Positions 6,871-15,302 of a DNA stretch of 35,635 nt are shown here, piece by piece. How positions within the stretch are numbered: the first letter of the stretch is position 1; each line of letters begins with the position of its first letter. This stretch comes from JABMRP01 sp964444795 (GTDB taxonomy: Bacteria; Planctomycetota; Planctomycetia; Pirellulales; Thermoguttaceae), in assembly GCA_964444795.1 (NCBI GenBank), contig CAYUIQ010000068.1:1-35635 (forward strand), written 5' to 3'. The notes under the pieces were generated by a model. The model searched no databases. It was not told the DNA's origin and saw only the letters and a program-made list of their open reading frames with translations. The position numbers and the translations under genes were made by a program.

Positions 6871-7833
6871 ATGTCACGCTCGCAGCCGTTGACCAAGAAG
6901 GGGTTCACGCTGGTGGAACTTCTGGTCGTGATCGCGATTATCGGAATTCTGATCGGCCTCTTGCTGCCGGCCGTGCAATCGGTGCGCGAGGCGGCGCGGC
7001 GCACGCAGTGCAGCAACCATCTGAAGCAGATGGGTCTGGCCGTGCGCAACCTGGAGAACGCCATGCGGACTTTCCCAACCGGCGGCGACACTCCCTGGCC
7101 CGTGCTGGAAAACTACATGCTGAATGGGCAGCCCAACGGCCCGGAGCAACAGGGGCTCAGTTGGGCCTTCCAGATCCTCCCCTATCTGGAGCAAGACGCC
7201 GTCTACAATCTCAACACAACGGCCGAGGTCGAGAAGATCGCCGTTCCGACTTACACTTGCCCGTCACGGCGGCGCGCCGCGCGACAATCCGATCGCGTGT
7301 TGATGGACTACGCCTCGGCCACGCCCGGCAACGGGAGTAGTTGGCTCGTGGAAGACCACTACTGGTTCGGCAATATCTGGGACATTCCCCACAACCAGCA
7401 GTACAACGGGGTCATCGCCCGGGTCAATTGGGACATTCGCCCCGCCCCGGGCCAAGTGGCCGGATGCACCCCGGCGGTCACCGACGGTGAGATCCGCGAC
7501 GGTTCGAGCAACACGATGATGATCGGCGAAAAGCGCCTGCGGCCGAGCACCTACCAGTCGGGCGATTGGCACGACGACCGGGGATGGAGCGACGGCTGGG
7601 ATCCGGATACGGTCCGCTCCACCGCCTATCCGCTGCGGCAGGACGCGGAACTCGAACCCGAGTTCTCCATTCGCCAGTTCGGGTTCATGTTCGGCGGTGC
7701 CCATTCCAGCGGCATGAATGCTGTGTTTGCCGACGGATCGGTCCACAACATCAGCTTCAGCATCGACCGCGAGATGTTCAACTACCTGGGCGACCGCCGC
7801 GACGGACAAGTGCTGGATTCCAACGCGTTTTAG
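6871..7833 (+). CDS. DUF1559 domain-containing protein with pseudopilin-type N-terminus (second paralogue)
   Basis: This 320-residue paralogue of the protein at 1552-2532 has the same leader: KKGFTLVELLVVIAIIGILI, followed by the LLPAVQSVREAARRTQC block. The middle diverges, but the pairs CPSRRR, VTDGEIRDGSSNTMMIGEKR and the final FADGSVHNISFSIDREMF are shared with the first paralogue. It should be processed by a prepilin peptidase-like enzyme or stay anchored through its N-terminal helix. GGAG lies 9 bases before the ATG at 6871; the frame extends to 6829 but those residues do not fit the leader pattern. It follows the small lipoprotein gene and converges with the acetylesterase gene, leaving only 21 bases between stop codons. 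Confidence 0.93.
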   Translation: MSRSQPLTKKGFTLVELLVVIAIIGILIGLLLPAVQSVREAARRTQCSNHLKQMGLAVRNLENAMRTFPTGGDTPWPVLENYMLNGQPNGPEQQGLSWAFQILPYLEQDAVYNLNTTAEVEKIAVPTYTCPSRRRAARQSDRVLMDYASATPGNGSSWLVEDHYWFGNIWDIPHNQQYNGVIARVNWDIRPAPGQVAGCTPAVTDGEIRDGSSNTMMIGEKRLRPSTYQSGDWHDDRGWSDGWDPDTVRSTAYPLRQDAELEPEFSIRQFGFMFGGAHSSGMNAVFADGSVHNISFSIDREMFNYLGDRRDGQVLDSNAF

Positions 7834-7854
7834 ACGCCCTTGCCGGGCGCGACG

Positions 7855-9327
7855 CTACCTCGACTCGTCGTCGGTGCGGAACGACACGGCGGGCAGGCCT
7901 TCTTGGTTGGTCAGGTTGTGTCGCGCCAGGCAGTCCCAGGCGAAGCGAACGAACTTCGGCTCTTTCACCGCCGGCGAGGCAACGACCACCGTGTCGGTGC
8001 CGCTGATCTCCGCCCGGGCCACGTGCCACTGCAGGCTTCGCTCGCCCTGGGGCTTTTCGCCGGCTAGTTGGAACCAGGCAAGCGGCTTGCCATCGCTGCT
8101 CTTCAGTCCGCCGCCCGCGTGCTTCAGTTTGACGGCGACCTTGCCGCCCTGGATCTCGTGCGAGTCGTACACCGGACCGTAGACCACGCGCGATGGCTGG
8201 CCGTAGGTCTCGATCAGGGCGATGTCGGCCAGCCGCTCGGCGACGATGTGTTTGTTGGGCGGATGCGGGTTGCTGCTGCCGCTGGTGGGCAGGCCGAGTG
8301 TCTTGTGCTCGCCGACCGAGTCGGCCGGATAGATGTCGTTGCTCACCGCCAGGCCCGTGTGCGGCACGGTCTCCATGACCCGCACTTGCGATTCCCAAAT
8401 GTACTGCATGCGGCCGCCGGCGTACGACGTGGGCCCGATCTGCACGAAGTAGAAGGGCATGTCGGGGCGGTTCCAGAGCTTCCGCCAGCTTGCGATCCAG
8501 GTGGTCATGTCTTCGTAATAGGTCGTGCTGCGGCCGTCGTTTTCGCCCTGATACCAGATCACGCCGCGGATCGTCATCGGCACCATGCCGTGGACCATCG
8601 TCTGATACAGCAACCCCGGGCGGTGGCCCAGGTAGCTGCCTTCGACCGGCTTGCCGAACGGGTAAAGCTCCGCGATGTCGAGCCGCGGAGTCCACGAACC
8701 GACGTTCGATCCGCCGAAGGCCGACTTGATCAACCCGACCGGAACCTTCAACTCCTGGTGGATCTTGCGACCGAAGACATAGCCCACCTCGGTGAACGAC
8801 TTCCGCGGATTGCCCGCGAACCGGCCCGTGTACAGCGGCGCGGCGGCGGCCAGACCCTCGGGCGTCGCCTCGACCCAGCCGGCAATCGCCTCGCCGAAGT
8901 CGTCGGCAAACGGCGTCACGCTCCCCTCGATCCAGAACAGACGGATATTGGGATCGCTCTGGCGCACCTCGACGCCGCGGTTCATGTTCGACTGCCCGGC
9001 ACAGAGCCAGACCTCGCCCAGCAAGACGTTTTCCAGCGTGATCGTGTTGGTACCGGCCACCGAAAGCGTCCGGGCCCGGCCGTCGGCTTTCATGGCCGGC
9101 AGATTGACGCGCCATTTGCCGTCGGCATCCGCTACGGTGGAAGCCGACTTGCCGGCCAGCGTGACGATGATCTTTTCACCCCGATCGGCCCATCCCCAAA
9201 CGGCGATCGGCAGCTCCTGCTGCAAGACCATGTTGGCGGTGAATATCTTCGGCAGTCGCACCTCGGCCGTGGCCGGGTTGGCGAAAGTGGCCAAAAGGCC
9301 GATTGCCGCGAGAACGAAACGAACCAT
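7855..9327 (-). CDS. Sialate O-acetylesterase-type SGNH hydrolase (secreted)
   Basis: This 490-residue protein has a cleavable signal (MVRFVLAAIGLLATFANPATA). A beta-sandwich region (LPKIFTANMVLQQELPIAVWGWADRGE) follows, then the SASA/DUF303 catalytic domain starting around residue 100. The catalytic Ser is Ser113 in WLCAGQSNM, the family's block I. WYQGEND supplies the following conserved block. The layout and length fit the sialate O-acetylesterase family, which removes acetyl esters from sialic acids or, in environmental bacteria, from other sugars and plant or algal glycans. AAGGAG lies 8 bases before the ATG, which decides 9327 over the longer frame to 9396. It probably works with the other glycan-active enzymes in the window, although a glnA and PEP-CTERM gene separate it from the main cluster. 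Confidence 0.9.
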   Translation of the reverse strand: MVRFVLAAIGLLATFANPATAEVRLPKIFTANMVLQQELPIAVWGWADRGEKIIVTLAGKSASTVADADGKWRVNLPAMKADGRARTLSVAGTNTITLENVLLGEVWLCAGQSNMNRGVEVRQSDPNIRLFWIEGSVTPFADDFGEAIAGWVEATPEGLAAAAPLYTGRFAGNPRKSFTEVGYVFGRKIHQELKVPVGLIKSAFGGSNVGSWTPRLDIAELYPFGKPVEGSYLGHRPGLLYQTMVHGMVPMTIRGVIWYQGENDGRSTTYYEDMTTWIASWRKLWNRPDMPFYFVQIGPTSYAGGRMQYIWESQVRVMETVPHTGLAVSNDIYPADSVGEHKTLGLPTSGSSNPHPPNKHIVAERLADIALIETYGQPSRVVYGPVYDSHEIQGGKVAVKLKHAGGGLKSSDGKPLAWFQLAGEKPQGERSLQWHVARAEISGTDTVVVASPAVKEPKFVRFAWDCLARHNLTNQEGLPAVSFRTDDESR

Positions 9328-9419
9328 GAGGAACTCCTTGTTGCGAAGCGGTGTTTTGCCCGGGTACCACCTTACCTGACGCGGCCGGTGTGTCAAGAAT
9401 CTTTCGACCCGAGTGAAGT

Positions 9420-9472
9420 CCCCTCTCCCTCCGGGAAAGGGTCATGGTGAGGGCGATCTGAAGGGGAGAGGG
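9420..9472. repeat. Imperfect palindromic intergenic repeat (ccctctccctccggg type)
   Basis: CCCTCTCC at 9421-9428 pairs with GGAGAGGG at 9465-9472. The centre contains catggtgaggg, which recurs in the next gap (catggtgagg at 9895-9904, paired with CCTCACC at 9874-9880). It resembles a repeat type common between genes in many bacteria. Confidence 0.5.
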
Positions 9473-9508
9473 TTTGGTCTTCTCCGCCCACTGCAAACCA
9501 CCGCAAGT

Positions 9509-9742
9509 TCAAGACCAGGGCGTGCGCGGGTCGCTGGAGTCATAGGGCATGCGGTCGAGATCGGTATCCCATTTCCTTCGCTCCCAGGATTTCTGGTAGG
9601 CGTCCAACGACTCATCGTCGGCTCCAGACATCCTCGCCCCGCCGGACAATCCGAGTCCGTCGAACAGATCGGACACGGAACGCGCGCAGCCGCCGGTCGA
9701 AACGAGTACGGTCAGCATCAGCAGTATCCGCACAGACCGCAC
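9509..9742 (-). CDS. Very small lipoprotein, GTG start
   Basis: This 77-residue protein has a lipoprotein signal (VRILLMLTVLVSTGGC, Cys19), then a hydrophilic tail rich in Asp, Ser and Arg with the segment YQKSWERRKWDTDLDRMPYD. It begins with GTG at 9742, preceded at a short distance by GGGGG on the minus strand. It is probably a membrane-tethered peptide of unknown role. It lies between the acetylesterase and glnA with repeat sequences on either side, so it is likely its own transcription unit. The clean lipobox and sensible composition argue that it is real; no homologous family is recognised. Confidence 0.65.
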   Translation of the reverse strand: MRSVRILLMLTVLVSTGGCARSVSDLFDGLGLSGGARMSGADDESLDAYQKSWERRKWDTDLDRMPYDSSDPRTPWS

Positions 9743-10258
9743 GTGAACCCCCAGGGTAAGGAGTCATTTGGGGAAAAGCCACCTGCTACTCAACCGGCCA
9801 GGACGCGTCAAGAGGGATTCATGCGATGTGAAAGGAATCGGGAATAATGCGTGTTCTCTCCTTTTCTCAAGGTCCTCACCCCGGACGCTCTTTCCATGGT
9901 GAGGTGGACGGCGTGAGCCAATCGCGGATCGGTGCCTGGTCCTTCCCCCTCCCGGAGGTGGGTACGGCCATGATTCTGCCCGTTTCTTGGTCGTCCGATG
10001 CCCAGGGATCGTGCAGATCGGCCCTTTCGGTACGTCCTTGAAGGCCGCCGGGTGAACTGCTTAAACCTTTATGACCATTTCACTTACGTTTACGCGGCGT
10101 TTTCCGGTGGGGGAAATGGTATCGGTTTTGCTAAGGAAAGTGCAAAGCAAATTGCGCGGCCGGTGCAGCTCCGGATGCCCCAGGGTCGGGTCATGTCAGG
10201 CTGCGGGCCGTTTCCCGGTAATCTTGTTATTCCAGCAGAACTCACGAAGGAGAATCTT
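9743..10258. other. Gene-free stretch before glnA
   Basis: No convincing coding sequence is seen. It contains a small inverted repeat (CCTCACC at 9874-9880 with GGTGAGG at 9898-9904), a possible sigma-54 promoter at 10117-10132 and the glnA leader. The glnA reading frame stays open back to 9998, but those residues match nothing in glutamine synthetases. Confidence 0.6.
10117..10132 (+). promoter_or_regulatory. Candidate sigma-54 (-24/-12) promoter of glnA
   Basis: TGGTATCGGTTTTGCT matches the RpoN consensus TGGCAC-N5-TTGCW at nine of eleven fixed positions. It keeps the obligatory GG and GC with exactly ten bases between them. Transcription would start near 10144, leaving a leader of about 115 bases. 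Nitrogen-regulated glnA promoters of this class are well known in other bacteria. No clear NtrC site was found upstream, so confidence is moderate at best. Confidence 0.38.
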
Positions 10259-11671
10259 GTGACACCCAAAGAAGTATTGGCGCTGTGTCGGGAAAAGGGC
10301 GTTAAAGCAGTCGACATGCGATTCATGGACTTCCCGGGCCTTTGGCAACACTTCACCATCCCGGTCGGTAAACTGGACGAGGATGTGTTCGAGGACGGTC
10401 TGGGCTTCGACGGGTCGAGCATTCGCGGCTGGAAGGCGATCAACGAGAGCGACATGCTCGTCGTGCCGCAGCCGGAAACGGCCTCGCTGGATCCCTTCAC
10501 CGAGACCCCCACCCTCTCGATGATCTGTAACATCCAGGACCCGATCACCCGCGAGGATTACTCCCGCGACCCGCGCAACGTCGCCCGAAAGGCGATCAAC
10601 TACCTCAAGAGCACGGGCATTGCCGACACCTGCTTCATCGGTCCGGAGGCCGAGTTCTTCGTCTTCGACGACGTCCGTTTTGAGCAGACCGCCAACGAGG
10701 CGTTCTACCGCGTCGATAGCGTCGAAGGGCAGTGGAACCGCGGACGCGACGAACAGCCCAACCTGGGCTACAAGCTTCGGCACAAGGAAGGCTACTTCCC
10801 CGTTCCGCCGGCCGATCAGATGATGGACCTGCGCAACGAGATGATGCAGACGATGATCGAAAGCGGGTTGGACGTCGAATGCCAGCACCACGAGGTGGGA
10901 ACCGCCGGTCAGGCCGAAATCGACCTGAGATTCAACGAACTGGTCAAGATGGCCGACGACATGATGATGTTCAAGTACATCGTTAAGAACGTCGCCGCCA
11001 AGCACGGCAAGACGGTCACTTTCATGCCCAAGCCGATCTTCTCCGATAACGGATCGGGGATGCACACGCACATTTCACTGTGGAAAGGCGACGAACCCTT
11101 GTTTGCCGGGGGCGGATATGCCGGGCTTAGCGAAACGGCCCTCTACGCCATCGGCGGACTGCTCAAGCACGCGGCCGCTCTGCTGGCCTTTACCAATCCC
11201 ACGACCAACAGCTACAAGCGGCTGGTCCCCGGTTTCGAGGCACCGGTCAACCTGGCCTACTCACAGCGCAACCGCTCGGCGGCGGTGCGTATCCCCATGT
11301 ATAGCCCCAGCCCCAAGTCGAAGCGGTTGGAGTTCCGTTGCCCGGACCCGAGCTGCAATCCTTACCTGGCCTTCTCGGCTCTGTTGATGGCGGCGATCGA
11401 CGGGATTCAGAACAAGATCGATCCTGGCGAGCCGATGGACAAGGACATCTACGATCTGTCGCCCGACGAGATGACGGGTGTCCCCACCACCCCCGCATCG
11501 CTGGCCGAGGCGCTGGCCGCGCTACGGACCGATCACGAATTCCTTCTGCGTGGCGACGTCTTCACCCCGGACGTGATCGATACCTGGATCTGGTACAAGA
11601 CGGAGAACGAAGTCGACGCCCTGCGGCTCCGCCCGCACCCTTACGAGTTCTGTCTCTACTACGACATTTAA
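10259..11671 (+). CDS. glnA: Glutamine synthetase type I (GlnA)
   Basis: This 470-residue enzyme makes glutamine from glutamate, ammonia and ATP in the cytoplasm and normally forms a dodecamer. The GS beta-grasp signature GFDGSSIRGW lies near residues 50-60. The metal/glutamate blocks GPEAEFFVFD and the ATP-binding KPIFSDNGSGMHTHISLW follow. NRSAAVRIP carries the glutamate-binding Arg. GEPMDKDIYDLSP contains Tyr398, equivalent to the adenylylation Tyr397 of the E. coli enzyme, so this is a GSI-beta enzyme likely switched off by GlnE-type adenylylation. GTG at 10259 is chosen because AAGGAG sits 6 bases before it and the length then equals that of known GSI proteins. A sigma-54-like promoter lies upstream. 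It stands alone and converges with the PEP-CTERM gene. Confidence 0.97.
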   Translation: MTPKEVLALCREKGVKAVDMRFMDFPGLWQHFTIPVGKLDEDVFEDGLGFDGSSIRGWKAINESDMLVVPQPETASLDPFTETPTLSMICNIQDPITREDYSRDPRNVARKAINYLKSTGIADTCFIGPEAEFFVFDDVRFEQTANEAFYRVDSVEGQWNRGRDEQPNLGYKLRHKEGYFPVPPADQMMDLRNEMMQTMIESGLDVECQHHEVGTAGQAEIDLRFNELVKMADDMMMFKYIVKNVAAKHGKTVTFMPKPIFSDNGSGMHTHISLWKGDEPLFAGGGYAGLSETALYAIGGLLKHAAALLAFTNPTTNSYKRLVPGFEAPVNLAYSQRNRSAAVRIPMYSPSPKSKRLEFRCPDPSCNPYLAFSALLMAAIDGIQNKIDPGEPMDKDIYDLSPDEMTGVPTTPASLAEALAALRTDHEFLLRGDVFTPDVIDTWIWYKTENEVDALRLRPHPYEFCLYYDI

Positions 11672-11730
11672 GCGGCCGCTCAGCAGGCCACGGCACCGTC
11701 TCGGAGATGAAAAAGCGGCGGATTCTCGGG

Positions 11731-13788
11731 CTATCGTTTCCGCCGTCGCCCCAGAGGCAACAGCAGCGCGATGCCGACGGCCAGCAGCGCCAGGGTTCCC
11801 GGTTCGGGCACCGCGGCCGACTGCGTGAGGATCACGCCGCCGATCCCGGCGTAATTGCCCGTGGCAATGGAGAAGTCCAACTGTAGTTGCCCCGAAGCAT
11901 CGGTCGGCGCATAGAACCCCAGCAGCGAGGCGGTGCTCGTGGTCGACCCGTTTTCGGCGGCGCCAAGCCAATCGACCGTGTCGGTTCCGTTGACCAGCAC
12001 CTCGACGGTCGAGATCCAGTTGCTGTCGCCGCCGAGCACCTGAACGAACGTGTCGGTGTCGGGCTTCAACCCTTCGAAAGTCATGCTGGCCATTGTGTGG
12101 CCGCCGCCGATGTAGAAGAACTCGTTGGCGACCGTGTTGAGCGTGTCGGCATCGGTGCCGGTGATGAGGGAGTTCTGTGTGCGCTGGCCGTTGTCGCTGC
12201 TGAAGGCGAAGTTCAAAGCCAGCGTTGTCCCGGCCGTGGCCGCGTTGGCTGACAAGGTGAACGGTCCGCCCGGTGGCGAGCCGCCGGTCAGGTCGATGTT
12301 GTCGAAGCCGATACCCTCAAAGGTGTCGTCCGCGGTGGGGCCGCCGTAGTGGAAGTTCACCCCCACGTGCAGATCGGAGCCGTCGTCGAACGGGTCCAGC
12401 GCTACCTGCTTGGCTTCGGTGATCCGCTCGTCCAGCGCCGTGTCAAAGGCCAGGGCGTACTTGTCGGTGATGTATCGCTGCACGCGGAGCGTGTCGTCGC
12501 CGCTAAGCTTGGCGTCGAAGGCGATGATCTCGGCGATGTCGCCGTTCCAGCGGCGATCGGCCACCACGTTGTCGCTGAGCCGGAAACCGTCGTAGGTCGC
12601 CGCCGCGGTTCGCTCGGCCTTGATTACATGGGCGACGCCGAAACCGCCGGGAATGTCCAGTTGCCGATTGCCGTCAATAGTGATCGCTCCGCCATTGGCT
12701 GCCGTGGAGTTCTGGATGAGGAAATCGCCGCTGTTGCCCGGGTAATAGCCGGGCACGGCAGCGGTCGTCTGGCGGATATTCAGGCCGTGGAACGCGTTGG
12801 ACATTAGCGTGGCCAGCACGGCGCCGTTGTCTTCCATGGTCACCACGGCGAAGATGGTTTGGGCGTCGAAGTTCATGGCGTTGTTGAACATCAGGTCGCC
12901 GCCGGACCCGGTGGCGTCAAATCGCACCGTGGCCTGATCGCCGATAGCGCCGCTTCCGGCGGCGATGAACGTCGCCTTGCCGTCGGTCGGGAAATTGTGG
13001 TTCACCGTCATCCCGCTGACCAGATCAGCCCAAGCATCAATGTCGGTACCGTCGGCCGGATTGGTCGCGCCACCGTCGTTGTTGATGTCGCCGGCGTCGA
13101 GGTGCAGCGTGCGGTTGGCGCTGGTGATATTCAGCCACGGCGGCGGAGGGGGAGGTGGAGGCGAGTTGAAGACGTCCAACTCGCGATACATGGTCTGGGG
13201 TAGCGATCCGCCCGTGTCGAAATACGTAACGCGAATCTGGTCCACGCCCGTTCCGATCGGCGCGTCGGCGTCGTCGGCGATGACCACCTTCATCTCACCG
13301 TTGGAGGCATTGGAGGTGAAATCGATCTGCGTTTGGTCGGCCACGGTGGAAAACGACCCACCCGTGCCAAACTCCAAGCTGAATCGCTGGCTTCGCCGAT
13401 TCTGGGACCCGCCGGAGATGGAAGCGACTTGATAGATGTCCTGCGGGCCGGTCAAGTTGAACGTGATGCTCGATCCGTTGGCCGGACAGTACGTCCTTCC
13501 GTTCTCCGTTTGGCTGTACCCGCCGCCGTCGTAGATCGTACCGTTGTTCAGTCCGATGCCGCTGGGATCGGAGGCGTAGAGCGAGCCGCCGGAGTTGACC
13601 TGGCTAAGATAGGTCGGCGAAGTGTTGTCGATGGCGTTGATCACGTCGTCAGCAGCGGCCGTGAAGGCGCCGAATCCACCTTCGCTGCTGGAGATCACCA
13701 GCGCCGCGCCGGCCGTGTGGGTCGTTGCCAGAATAGCCACTGTTGCCAACGTCAACACAATCCCGGTTTTCTTCTGCCAGGCGTTCAT
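11731..13788 (-). CDS. PEP-CTERM sorting domain protein with LamG-like domain
   Basis: This 685-residue exported protein has a signal peptide (GIVLTLATVAILATTHTAGA). An N-terminal Ser/Gly-rich beta domain (residues about 30-210) ends in an eight-proline linker. The central region has a LamG/ConA-like fold ending WNGDIAEIIAFDAKLS...RYITDKYAL. A third beta-rich domain follows, and the C-terminus is a typical PEP-CTERM signal: VPEPG, a hydrophobic helix, then RRRKR. Exosortase-type processing should release or anchor it at the surface; no exosortase gene is in the window. GGAGG is only 3 bases from the first of two adjacent ATG codons but 6 bases from the second, so 13788 is preferred over 13791. 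It may bind surface glycans; function is not known. Confidence 0.88.
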   Translation of the reverse strand: MNAWQKKTGIVLTLATVAILATTHTAGAALVISSSEGGFGAFTAAADDVINAIDNTSPTYLSQVNSGGSLYASDPSGIGLNNGTIYDGGGYSQTENGRTYCPANGSSITFNLTGPQDIYQVASISGGSQNRRSQRFSLEFGTGGSFSTVADQTQIDFTSNASNGEMKVVIADDADAPIGTGVDQIRVTYFDTGGSLPQTMYRELDVFNSPPPPPPPPWLNITSANRTLHLDAGDINNDGGATNPADGTDIDAWADLVSGMTVNHNFPTDGKATFIAAGSGAIGDQATVRFDATGSGGDLMFNNAMNFDAQTIFAVVTMEDNGAVLATLMSNAFHGLNIRQTTAAVPGYYPGNSGDFLIQNSTAANGGAITIDGNRQLDIPGGFGVAHVIKAERTAAATYDGFRLSDNVVADRRWNGDIAEIIAFDAKLSGDDTLRVQRYITDKYALAFDTALDERITEAKQVALDPFDDGSDLHVGVNFHYGGPTADDTFEGIGFDNIDLTGGSPPGGPFTLSANAATAGTTLALNFAFSSDNGQRTQNSLITGTDADTLNTVANEFFYIGGGHTMASMTFEGLKPDTDTFVQVLGGDSNWISTVEVLVNGTDTVDWLGAAENGSTTSTASLLGFYAPTDASGQLQLDFSIATGNYAGIGGVILTQSAAVPEPGTLALLAVGIALLLPLGRRRKR

Positions 13789-14143
13789 CATGCACCTCCA
13801 CGGTCAGTGGTCAGTAACGTGTCGCACATCCGATGGCTGGCCCGAACGGACCGCGCCGATTACGCCATCCAGTCTACATGCCGCGGCGCCGGAATCAATA
13901 CTTTTCCCGAAATTCGCCCATCGAACCCGAAATGCGCGGCAACGCTACCTTCGTTGGGCGGGTTTTGATACAATCCCCAGCGGTAGTGCCCAACACCCCC
14001 CTGTCGACCCGTTGGAAAAAGTCGCGTCACTGCTGGCTCGCAAGCAGTGCTGCCGCCCGTAGCGAGGAAGCACGGCCGGCAAGTAACCGTGCCACACATG
14101 TGAGCCGAACCGAAATTCAAGCACTTTAAGTGAAAGAGAAACC
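13789..14143. other. Divergent intergenic region between the PEP-CTERM and fucosidase genes
   Basis: No gene is seen. It must hold the promoters of both divergent units. A TACAAT -10-like hexamer lies near 13969-13974 on the plus strand without a good -35 partner. The region also has the short palindrome at 14028-14049 and a partly self-complementary stretch at 14076-14098 (cacgg...ccgtg). Confidence 0.5.
14028..14049. repeat. Short palindrome (cactgct...agcagtg)
   Basis: CACTGCT at 14028-14034 and AGCAGTG at 14043-14049 are perfect reverse complements with an 8-base loop. It lies about 95 bases before the fucosidase start. It may be an operator for the glycan cluster or one more dispersed intergenic palindrome. 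Confidence 0.5.
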
Positions 14144-15184
14144 ATGAAGACTCAACTAGTTGCCGGTTGCATGATCCTGGGAATGATCGGTACGGCTCCC
14201 GCGGCCACGCCTGAAATCAACGCGACCAAGCTTCCTGACGAGGTTCGCGCCGAACAGGTTCGGGACATGAAGTGGGGTATGTTCATCTGTTGGTCGTATA
14301 GCACCTTCGCGGGCCAGGAATGGACACCGACGCGAGGCAAGGACGCGTCCTACTTCAAAGCGACCGGCTGCGACACGGACCAGTGGTGCCAAACGGCCAA
14401 GGACGCCGGCATGGGCTACATCCTCTTCCTGGCCAAGCACCACGACGGTTTTTGCCTGTGGGACACAAAGACCACGGAGAAGAAGGTGACCAACAGCCCG
14501 CTTGGCATCGACGTCCTCGCCAAGCTCCGCAAGTCTTGCGACAAGCACGGGATCAAACTGGCGCTCTACTTTTCCGAGGGCGATTGGAACTGGCCGGGTG
14601 CGGGCGATGGCGGGAGAAATGGCGGTACAAACCCCGAAGTAAAGAAAACGCAGATCGAGGAGTTGTTGACGCAATACGGCCCCATTGAATTTTGGTGGAT
14701 CGACCATGCGATCGGTACGGGCGGGCTGTCGCACGACGACACGGCCGAATGGATACACAAGTTCCAACCGAACAGCTTTGTTGGATTCAACCATGGCCAG
14801 CCCGCGGGTCGCCTCTGCCTGCGTGAAAGGGGACGCCCCGGCAAGCTTGGCGACAAGGACGCGTCCAAATATAACAAGGATGCCGAGGGGGCATTCAAGG
14901 GTTACCTCGTCGCCGAGTTTACGTATCCTATTCTTCCTCCGCACCAGGGTGGGGCGCGGTGGTTTTATTCGCTGCCCCAACACGACAACTTATGCCATCC
15001 GGCGACCAAGGTATACAAGGACTACACCGGCGCGATGGAATACGGCAATATCTTCTCGATCAACATCGGCCCGAACTACGCGGGGAAGATCCGTGACGTG
15101 GACGTCAAGACCCTTAAACAAGTGGGAGAGATGATTCGAGCGAGAAGTTCCGCCGCCGCAGAGAATCTGCCTGACAAGAACTAG
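14144..15184 (+). CDS. Alpha-L-fucosidase, GH29 family (secreted)
   Basis: This 346-residue protein has a signal peptide (QLVAGCMILGMIGTAPAA) followed by the GH29 TIM-barrel. Family landmarks are MKWGMFICWSYSTF (normally WGxFxHWG), DAGMGYILFLAKHHDGFCLW (the conserved AKHHDGF substrate-binding block) and IEFWWIDHA, whose Asp occupies the nucleophile position. GH29 enzymes release alpha-linked L-fucose with retention. It is short for the family and lacks the usual C-terminal beta-sandwich domain, and HWG is changed to CWS, so the exact substrate may be unusual. It is the first gene of a same-strand run of glycan-active genes. The ribosome site AAAGAGA is weak. Confidence 0.88.
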   Translation: MKTQLVAGCMILGMIGTAPAATPEINATKLPDEVRAEQVRDMKWGMFICWSYSTFAGQEWTPTRGKDASYFKATGCDTDQWCQTAKDAGMGYILFLAKHHDGFCLWDTKTTEKKVTNSPLGIDVLAKLRKSCDKHGIKLALYFSEGDWNWPGAGDGGRNGGTNPEVKKTQIEELLTQYGPIEFWWIDHAIGTGGLSHDDTAEWIHKFQPNSFVGFNHGQPAGRLCLRERGRPGKLGDKDASKYNKDAEGAFKGYLVAEFTYPILPPHQGGARWFYSLPQHDNLCHPATKVYKDYTGAMEYGNIFSINIGPNYAGKIRDVDVKTLKQVGEMIRARSSAAAENLPDKN

Positions 15185-15302
15185 CCGCGTCATCAAAGAG
15201 AGAGTGAGGTCCGCCCCCGGCGCCCATAACTCGTTTTTCACCATGGCGTTTTGGACTTTGCCGACGGCGGTTTCAAGAAGTAGACCTTGCCGAGAGATTG
15301 TC

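Noticed and set aside
8068..9450. Long plus-strand frame opposite the sialate O-acetylesterase gene
   Set aside because: It is a shadow of a gene with a signal peptide, the GQSNM catalytic block and a strong ribosome site. No domain is visible in the plus-strand product.
9847..10041. Small plus-strand frame between the tiny lipoprotein and glnA
   Set aside because: It has no export signal, good ribosome site or recognisable motif, and it covers repeat-like sequence.
9998..10258. N-terminal extension of glutamine synthetase by 87 residues
   Set aside because: The extra residues match nothing in the family. The GTG at 10259 has an excellent AAGGAG and gives the standard GSI length.
13141..13165. 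Simple-sequence tract encoding eight prolines as a phase-variation site
   Set aside because: The repeat unit is a codon (mixed ccg, ccc, ccn on the coding strand), so slippage would keep the frame. It reads as a normal inter-domain linker.
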